Notes under the pieces: generated by a model
What the model saw: only the letters and a program-made list of their open reading frames with translations
The model's database searches: none
Told to the model about the DNA's origin: nothing
Assembly: GCF_030849505.1 (NCBI RefSeq)
Contig: NZ_JAUJFI010000042.1
Span: 1-38,014, forward strand
Origin: Azospirillum isscasi
GTDB lineage: Bacteria > Pseudomonadota > Alphaproteobacteria > Azospirillales > Azospirillaceae
Direction: 5' to 3'
DNA length: 38,014 nt
Position numbers and translations under genes: made by a program
In this document: positions 33,399 through 38,014 of the stretch, one piece after another
How the letters are laid out: each line of letters starts with the position of its first letter
How positions within the stretch are numbered: the stretch's first letter is position 1

Positions 33399-34625
33399 TC
33401 ACCGTTTTGCGGAGGCGCCCGTGCGGGTGGCGGTGCTCAACTCGGCCACCTCCTCCTGCCTTGCGGAGGGAAGGCCGGCGGAGCGCACCACGCCGGGGTC
33501 GTGGGGATGGACGCGGCGCGGATAGACGCTGTGAACCTTCACCACATAGTCCTGGGTCTCGCGGTAGGGCGGAACGCCCTTGTACTGGACCACGGCCCCC
33601 TCGCCCGCGTTGTAGCCGGCCAGAGCCAGGGTCACGTTCCCGTCGAAATAGGCCAGCAGCCAGCGCAGGTACTTCATGCCGCCGCGCAGGTTCTGTTCGG
33701 GGTCGAAGGGCTTGGTCACGCCGAAGCGCTCCGCCGTCTCGGGGATGAGCTGCATCAGCCCCATGGCGTTCTTTTCCGACACCACGTCCACGCGGTAGCC
33801 CGATTCCACGGCGATCACCGCCAGCACCAGCTCCGGGTCGAGGCCGTAGGTGGGGGCCATCTTGGCGACCATCGCGCGGATTTCCTTGGGCGGCATGCGG
33901 ATCACGCCCCAGCGCACGCTCGGCGGCTCGCAGCGGTCGGGCGCCTTGCCCGTGGCCGCGGCGCTCCTGGTGCCGGCCGGCTTGACCATCTGCATGGCGT
34001 CCTCGTTGCCCAGCAGGGCGGCGCGGCGCAGCCAGGAACGGCCAAGTTCCTCGTCCTTCGACACGGCGCCCCGTCCCGCCATATGCATGCGCCCGGCGCG
34101 GTAGGCCGCCTCCGCGTAATCCTGACGGGCCGCCCGGCAATAGAGGGAGAGGGCCAGCCGCTCGTCGCGGTTCACGCCTTTCCCCACCTCGTAGCGCATC
34201 GCCAGCTCGTACTGGGCGCGGGCGCTGCCCTTGCTGGCGAGCGCCTCCAGGGCACGGACGGTGCGCTCGGACGAGCTTTGAAAAACCGGGGTCTGGGCCG
34301 CCGCGGGCAGGGCGGTCAGAAGGGACGCGAGCAGCCCGCCGGCGGCCAGCGCCGCCGCGGTTTTCGCCGTCCGGAACCGCCTTTCGCCGATGGGTGGAGG
34401 TGACCGGTCTTTCGGCGTATGCGGGAAGAAGGCCGTGCTAGCGCCAACGTCCGGCTGTCCGCGAAAGACGTAACGCGATATGGTCCGGGTCAAGAGAGGA
34501 AGCGGACCATAATGAAATAAGACTTCCGCTAAGGGACGGAAACGCCGCCTATACAGAGAAGAAGAACCGCTGGCAGCGGACCTGCGGATGGATGAATGAA
34601 CGAATTCATCGTTGGCCATGGACAT
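33399..34625 (-). CDS. Lytic transglycosylase with Sel1 repeats, start uncertain
   Basis: A cell-envelope enzyme that cleaves peptidoglycan. A hydrophobic export segment (AALAAGGLLASLLTALPAAAQ) precedes two Sel1-like repeats (ARAQYELAMRYEVGKGV and a second copy). A C-terminal SLT domain then carries the catalytic glutamate in AVIAVESGYR, with GLMQLIPETAERFGV and LAGYNAGEGAV. The family breaks beta-1,4 bonds in murein to form anhydromuramic ends. The first 80 residues before the signal segment are low-complexity and unlike exported proteins; no ATG, GTG or TTG lies close to it, so the true start is unresolved. An ATG at 34625 is used here; one at 34697 and a TTG at 34493 are alternatives. Confidence 0.85.
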   Translation of the reverse strand: MSMANDEFVHSSIRRSAASGSSSLYRRRFRPLAEVLFHYGPLPLLTRTISRYVFRGQPDVGASTAFFPHTPKDRSPPPIGERRFRTAKTAAALAAGGLLASLLTALPAAAQTPVFQSSSERTVRALEALASKGSARAQYELAMRYEVGKGVNRDERLALSLYCRAARQDYAEAAYRAGRMHMAGRGAVSKDEELGRSWLRRAALLGNEDAMQMVKPAGTRSAAATGKAPDRCEPPSVRWGVIRMPPKEIRAMVAKMAPTYGLDPELVLAVIAVESGYRVDVVSEKNAMGLMQLIPETAERFGVTKPFDPEQNLRGGMKYLRWLLAYFDGNVTLALAGYNAGEGAVVQYKGVPPYRETQDYVVKVHSVYPRRVHPHDPGVVRSAGLPSARQEEVAELSTATRTGASAKR

Positions 34626-35004
34626 GGCTGTCCCGCAAAGGAGATTCGAGGTCGGTTGGTGAAAGCCAGCCGGCCTTTTCCTTTTGAGCAAAGTCATGAA
34701 GCCTCCCGTATGTCCGGAGACAATACATCGTCCCCGATCGAATGTTCCGGGAGCAATCGGACGATCCGCGGCATGTTAGAGGTAATCTCGCCAAATTGTG
34801 CAGGGTCCTAGCCTTTTTCCCAACTGGCAGCCCCAAGGGTGGGCCATTACGTACTGAAGGACCGACGATTGTCGTTGGAGAATCCGGTTATGCCCCGGGC
34901 GCATTCGGCGCAAGGCGGGGTCCGGAGCGATGGTTCGGGCGTTCCCAGACACGCCCGCAATGATCGGCACATCTTTCGGTACATAGGGAGGCAGCGTTCC
35001 ACCG
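34626..35004. other. Divergent intergenic region between the transglycosylase and sigma-factor genes
   Basis: About 380 bases of lower G+C. It should hold the promoters of both genes. I found no convincing hexamer pair, ORF, RNA or repeat; a GGAAC on the minus strand near 34749 lacks a matching -10 at the accepted spacing. Confidence 0.5.
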
Positions 35005-35700
35005 ATGGCGAACCACGTCGCGAGTTCCTTGCGCCGTCCGGCAAGCAGCCCCGCGCCGCTCGACCCCGCCGCCCTCGAACCGGTGTTGGGAAAGCGCCGG
35101 GCGGACGAGGACGAGTTGAACGTTGCGAACGAGGCCGATGACGGCGCCGAGGCCGAGGACGCAGCCGAGGCGGAGGAGGTCTCCGCACCGCTGGCGCCCC
35201 CCGATCCGGCGGTCATCGCGCAGATCGAGGCGGAAATCCCCCGCCTGCGCCGTTTCGCCCGCGCCATGGTGCGGGACGCCACGCTGGCCGACGATCTCGT
35301 CCAGGAATGCCTGGAACGCGCCCTGTCGCGCCTGCATCTGTGGCGGCCAGGCAGCAACCTGCGCGCCTGGCTCTTCACGATCCTGCGCAACCTGCACATC
35401 AACGGCATCCGCCGCCGCCAGACCGTGGTGGACATCGACGGGGAAGGGCAGGCGGCCATCGGCGCCGCCCATGGCGGGCAGTTCGTCCGGCTGGAACTGC
35501 GCGACCTGAAGCGCGCGCTGGGCCTGCTGCCGACCGAGCAGCGGGAGGTGGTCCTGCTGATCGGGCTGGAGGGCATCTCCTACGGCGAGGCCGCGGACAT
35601 CCTGGGCATCTCCATCGGCACCGTGAAGTCGCGCCTGTCGCGCGGGCGGCGCGCCCTGCGCCAGCTCATGGAAGGGCACAGCCCGACCGACGAGGATTGA
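35005..35700 (+). CDS. ECF-type RNA polymerase sigma factor
   Basis: A 231-residue sigma factor with only regions 2 and 4. Residues 1-70 are an unusual acidic, low-complexity N-terminal tail (ADEDELN, EDAAEAEE). Region 2 covers about 72-138 (RRFARAMVRDATLADDLVQE, then NLRAWLFTILRN). Region 4 covers about 165-222 with the helix-turn-helix ISYGEAADILGISIGTVKSR. No anti-sigma gene, NepR or PhyR is adjacent, so its class is unclear; resemblance to general-stress ECF factors is only a guess supported by a possible GGAAC promoter nearby. The ATG at 35005 is 13 bases from GGAGG, a longer spacer than usual. It is divergent from the transglycosylase gene. Confidence 0.88.
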   Translation: MANHVASSLRRPASSPAPLDPAALEPVLGKRRADEDELNVANEADDGAEAEDAAEAEEVSAPLAPPDPAVIAQIEAEIPRLRRFARAMVRDATLADDLVQECLERALSRLHLWRPGSNLRAWLFTILRNLHINGIRRRQTVVDIDGEGQAAIGAAHGGQFVRLELRDLKRALGLLPTEQREVVLLIGLEGISYGEAADILGISIGTVKSRLSRGRRALRQLMEGHSPTDED

Positions 35701-35733
35701 GTCCTCACCGTTTCCGGGTGCCCGCACAGAGAA

Positions 35734-35765
35734 ACCGGCAACGCTCCGGATGGGGCGTTGCCGGT
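35734..35765 (+). terminator. Hairpin after the sigma-factor gene
   Basis: Perfect 11-bp arms (35734-35744 with 35755-35765) and a ten-base loop, 33 bases past the stop. No T-run follows, so it may be a Rho-dependent or weak terminator. Confidence 0.5.
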
Positions 35766-35854
35766 CAGGTGCGAGGCTAACATCGAGAGGCTTTGGGGGT
35801 ACTCGCGCATCCGGCCTTCCGAGACGCGATGGCCGGATGCGGGCGCTCGGCGGG

Positions 35855-35884
35855 AAAACGCCCGCCCGGAGAGGCCCGGGCGGG
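35855..35884 (-). terminator. Intrinsic terminator of the DUF1328 gene
   Basis: On the minus strand a 9-bp stem (35884-35876 with 35869-35861) is followed by CG and a run of four T (35858-35855), just after the DUF1328 stop. Confidence 0.75.
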
Positions 35885-35891
35885 GCTGGGT

Positions 35892-36056
35892 CTAGCGGCG
35901 CCTGACCAGGCCCAGAATCAAACTCGCGGCGAACAGGACAAGGAAAAGGAAGAACAGGATTTGCGCGATGCCCGAAGAGGCCGACGCAACTCCGCCAAAA
36001 CCGAGTGCGCCTGCGATCAGCGCGATGACGAAGAAAACAAGTGCCCAATAGAGCAT
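35892..36056 (-). CDS. DUF1328/UPF0391 small membrane protein
   Basis: A 54-residue protein with two membrane helices ([20 protein letters not shown] and [20 protein letters not shown]) ending in a basic tail RRR. The pattern is diagnostic of DUF1328, a family often induced by general stress in alphaproteobacteria; the molecular role is unknown. The ATG at 36056 is preceded by GGGAGGTTAGG, a strong ribosome binding site. A possible stress promoter lies about 100 bases upstream, and an intrinsic terminator follows. It converges with the ECF sigma-factor gene. Confidence 0.92.
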   Translation of the reverse strand: MLYWALVFFVIALIAGALGFGGVASASSGIAQILFFLFLVLFAASLILGLVRRR

Positions 36057-36398
36057 CCTAACCTCCCTCGCTCGGTCCGAAGCGCGTGACGGCTCGTCCG
36101 GCGCGCAGTCTGTTGAACGTCCTACTCTGTGAAGAGCAATCAGTACTGTGCAGAACACGGCGTCCGACTGAAAGGTTCCCGGACGCCGCCGCCGCAAAGG
36201 GCTTTTTTTGGGTAGGGCGGGTTCCAAACGGGGGAGGACGATTCCGATACCGTTGCCCGATACCGCTGGCTTGACCGCAACAACGGCCCGCGACCGCTGT
36301 TGTCGGAGGCGCCGGCCTGCTCGGTTCCGGCCTTGCGGGCAAAAAGGCGCCGCGCCGCTCCGCCGGTGCGAGACGCCGTATCGAGAGAAGAGGAAGCC
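36057..36398. other. Divergent promoter region between the DUF1328 and secreted-protein genes
   Basis: About 340 bases. It contains a GGAAC-type promoter candidate on the minus strand, a run of seven T near 36210, and no ORF that I can support. The plus-strand promoter for the secreted protein is not identified. Confidence 0.5.
36154..36179 (-). promoter_or_regulatory. Candidate general-stress (EcfG-type) promoter of the DUF1328 gene
   Basis: On the minus strand GGAAC (36179-36175) is followed by 17 bases and TGTT (36157-36154). This fits the GGAAC-N16/17-cGTT pattern of EcfG-type sigma factors except for T in place of C. The start codon is about 100 bases downstream. Confidence 0.5.
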
Positions 36399-37031
36399 AT
36401 GAACGCCAAACTGTCCCTCGCCGTTCTCGCCGCGACCCTGGCGGGCGCCCCCGCCGCGATGGCCCAGTCCTATCAGAACAACGCGCCGCCGATTCCCTAC
36501 GAACGCTCCAGCCCGTCGGGCCTGCCGACCACCAGCCCGCAGGTGGAAAGCCTGCCCGGCACCCAGGTCGATCCCTGGGAGAACCGGACCCAGAACCGGA
36601 TGCCCGACAGCCGCATGCCTGACCGGGCGACCAGCGGCAGCAGCGGCGCCGCGGGGGCCGCGGGCACCTATGGCAGCACCGGCACCTATGGGACTCCCGG
36701 CACCTACGGCTCCACCGGCACCATGAACAACGCCATGCCGAACAGCGGCGCCATGGGGACCACCGGATCGGCCACCGGCACCATGCAGGGCAACCGGCAG
36801 GTCATCATGAACGTCGATCCCAGCACGACCCGGCGCGCCGAGCGCGGACAGAACCGCAAAGAGCTGATGCAGACCTCGCTGCTGAACTACTTCAGCGCAG
36901 CCGGCTTCACCTCCGTCCGCGACTTCCGCAAGCAGGGCGAGAACTACATGGCGGAGGCCCAGTCGGCCAACGGCACCTGGAGCACTGTGCTTCTGGACAC
37001 CAGCACCGGGACGATCTCCGAGGTCCGCTGA
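36399..37031 (+). CDS. Secreted protein with Gly/Thr/Tyr repeats and a PepSY-like C-terminus
   Basis: A 210-residue exported protein. Residues 1-23 are a signal peptide ending PAAMAQ. The mature N-terminal part is Pro/Ser-rich; residues about 85-130 are a low-complexity stretch with repeated GTYGSTGT and related units. The last 60 residues (from [18 protein letters not shown]) look like a compact alpha/beta domain resembling PepSY-type modules, ending in [10 protein letters not shown]. The ATG at 36399 follows AAGAGGAAG. It converges with the YjbH-type gene, 18 bases apart. The function is unknown; the repeats suggest an unfolded, envelope-exposed linker. Confidence 0.75.
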   Translation: MNAKLSLAVLAATLAGAPAAMAQSYQNNAPPIPYERSSPSGLPTTSPQVESLPGTQVDPWENRTQNRMPDSRMPDRATSGSSGAAGAAGTYGSTGTYGTPGTYGSTGTMNNAMPNSGAMGTTGSATGTMQGNRQVIMNVDPSTTRRAERGQNRKELMQTSLLNYFSAAGFTSVRDFRKQGENYMAEAQSANGTWSTVLLDTSTGTISEVR

Positions 37032-37049
37032 TCCTTCCGCCGCCGCGGG

Positions 37050-38014
37050 TCAATCCATCAGCCGCGGCCAGGATCCCGTCAGGCGGCCATAGCCTGCCGG
37101 GACCGACGCATCGTACAGGGGCAATGGCTGGCGCAGCCGTTGCCCCGCGTCGCGTCCGAGGGTGCGCACCGCGGTCGCCAGCCGCCCGTCCGGCGGCCAC
37201 GACCCGCCGGGGCTGAACGGCACCACCAGCGCAATCCCCTGGTCCAGCCGCCCGCCGTAGCGGCTTTGCCCGCCCTCCGGACCTTCCGTCCAGGTCAGAT
37301 GGGCGGACAGGCGGATGCCGCCGTCGAAGGCGCGCATCAATTCCACCGTGCCGCCCCAGTCGCCGCCGAGATAGCGTCCCAGCCGCAGCACGCCCGTCGT
37401 GGCGGCTCCCGCCGCCTCCCAATAGACGCTGGCATGGCCGGTGTTCCGCCCGCTTTCGGAGGCGATGCGCAACGCTTCATCGGGCGGGCGTTTCCAGACG
37501 CGGTTCAGGTCCAGCCCCAGCGCCCAGCGCGCCGTCAGCGGGCGGTACAGCGCCTCCGCTCCGACACCGCCGAACATTTCCTCGAAATGGCCGATGGACA
37601 GGCGCGTGCTCCAGCGTTCGGCGGGAGCGGCCAGCCACGCGCCGTACAGCCGCTCCACCGCGGCGACGCGGTCGGCGTAGCGTGGCAGGTCGCTGCGCAC
37701 CGGTTCCGCCGCCGGGATGGCGTTGGTGTCGAGGAAATGCAGGTTGTGGCCGGCGTTCACCCGCAGCCCGCCGCTGAGGACCAGCCCGCGCAGCGGCTCC
37801 GCCGTCAGCACCGCGTCGCTGTAGGTCCGCTGGACCAGCGGGGCGCTCTGTTCGAACAGGCTCGCCTCCACCGTCGGAGCCACGGTCAGGGCCACGCGCG
37901 CCGGCCACGCGGGGGGCGGGCCGGCGGACCGCTCGACGCGGGCGGTGCGTCCGATCTCCTCCGGGCTGCCGCGCTTGCGGGCGGCCCGCTCCACCTCGCG
38001 GCGCGACAGGGTGA
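37050..38014 (-). CDS. YjbH-family outer-membrane lipoprotein (exopolysaccharide export), N-terminus outside window
   Basis: The frame is open to the right edge, so the start lies beyond it; about 321 codons are visible. The sequence matches the C-terminal part of YjbH proteins: ALGLDLNRVWKRPPDEALRI, then TGHASVYWEAAG, LRLGRYLGGDWGGTVELMRAF and RLDQGIALVVPFSPGG. The alternating hydrophobic strands suit an outer-membrane beta-barrel. YjbH family members accompany extracellular polysaccharide synthesis or export; no other polysaccharide gene is visible in this window. An internal GTG at 37994 is not taken as the start, because homologous sequence continues upstream. Confidence 0.83.
   Translation of the reverse strand, partial: TLSRREVERAARKRGSPEEIGRTARVERSAGPPPAWPARVALTVAPTVEASLFEQSAPLVQRTYSDAVLTAEPLRGLVLSGGLRVNAGHNLHFLDTNAIPAAEPVRSDLPRYADRVAAVERLYGAWLAAPAERWSTRLSIGHFEEMFGGVGAEALYRPLTARWALGLDLNRVWKRPPDEALRIASESGRNTGHASVYWEAAGAATTGVLRLGRYLGGDWGGTVELMRAFDGGIRLSAHLTWTEGPEGGQSRYGGRLDQGIALVVPFSPGGSWPPDGRLATAVRTLGRDAGQRLRQPLPLYDASVPAGYGRLTGSWPRLMD

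Overview
The window is about 38 kb of very G+C-rich DNA (most genes look close to 70 % G+C). Gene content points to an alphaproteobacterium of the Rhodospirillales/Azospirillum type: a hisZ-purA pair, SerC of the alphaproteobacterial subfamily, an RpoH, a DUF1328 protein, a CheB-CheR-PAS fusion and a possible GGAAC-type general-stress promoter. The assignment is by inference from gene families; no database search was possible. Most of the region looks like ordinary chromosome rather than a mobile or phage region.

Layout. Positions 1-4229 (minus strand) hold a PAS sensor cut by the left edge, coupled by a 4-base overlap to an upstream CheB/CheR/PAS fusion. Next come a small orphan gene with a textbook terminator (4711-5026), then sppA and an AhpD-like peroxidase (minus), and a divergent response regulator with an Hpt-like C-terminus (7628-8722). 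The minus-strand block 8780-12809 carries an IalB-like periplasmic protein, aroC, an unrecognised 387-residue protein and fabI. YihY and MntP (plus) face a radical SAM/SPASM enzyme (minus).

Positions 16264-17154 form a small accessory patch: a visibly lower-G+C exported protein and the 5' stub of an IS1595-type transposase. After it come a sialidase-fold protein, serC, and a ten-codon stub of a ParD antitoxin. TrkH and an unrecognised 569-residue protein lie on the minus strand. Plus-strand hisZ, purA, a tail-anchored pseudokinase and a small membrane protein run to 28658.

The remainder holds rpoH and rluD (minus), a DUF6476-like membrane protein overlapping ltaE (plus), two identical tRNA-Glu(CUC) genes, a methyltransferase with a zinc ribbon, and a Sel1/lytic transglycosylase. 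It ends with an ECF sigma factor, a DUF1328 protein behind a possible stress promoter, a secreted Gly/Thr-rich repeat protein, and a YjbH-type outer-membrane protein cut by the right edge.

The best candidates for undescribed biology are the pseudokinase with its membrane partner (26055-28658), the receiver-Hpt hybrid (7628-8722), the cluster of four inverted repeats between aroC and its upstream gene (10470-10635), and the 16-bp tandem repeat that contains a gene's stop codon (8729-8792). I found no CRISPR array, prophage, complete insertion sequence or recognisable defence system.
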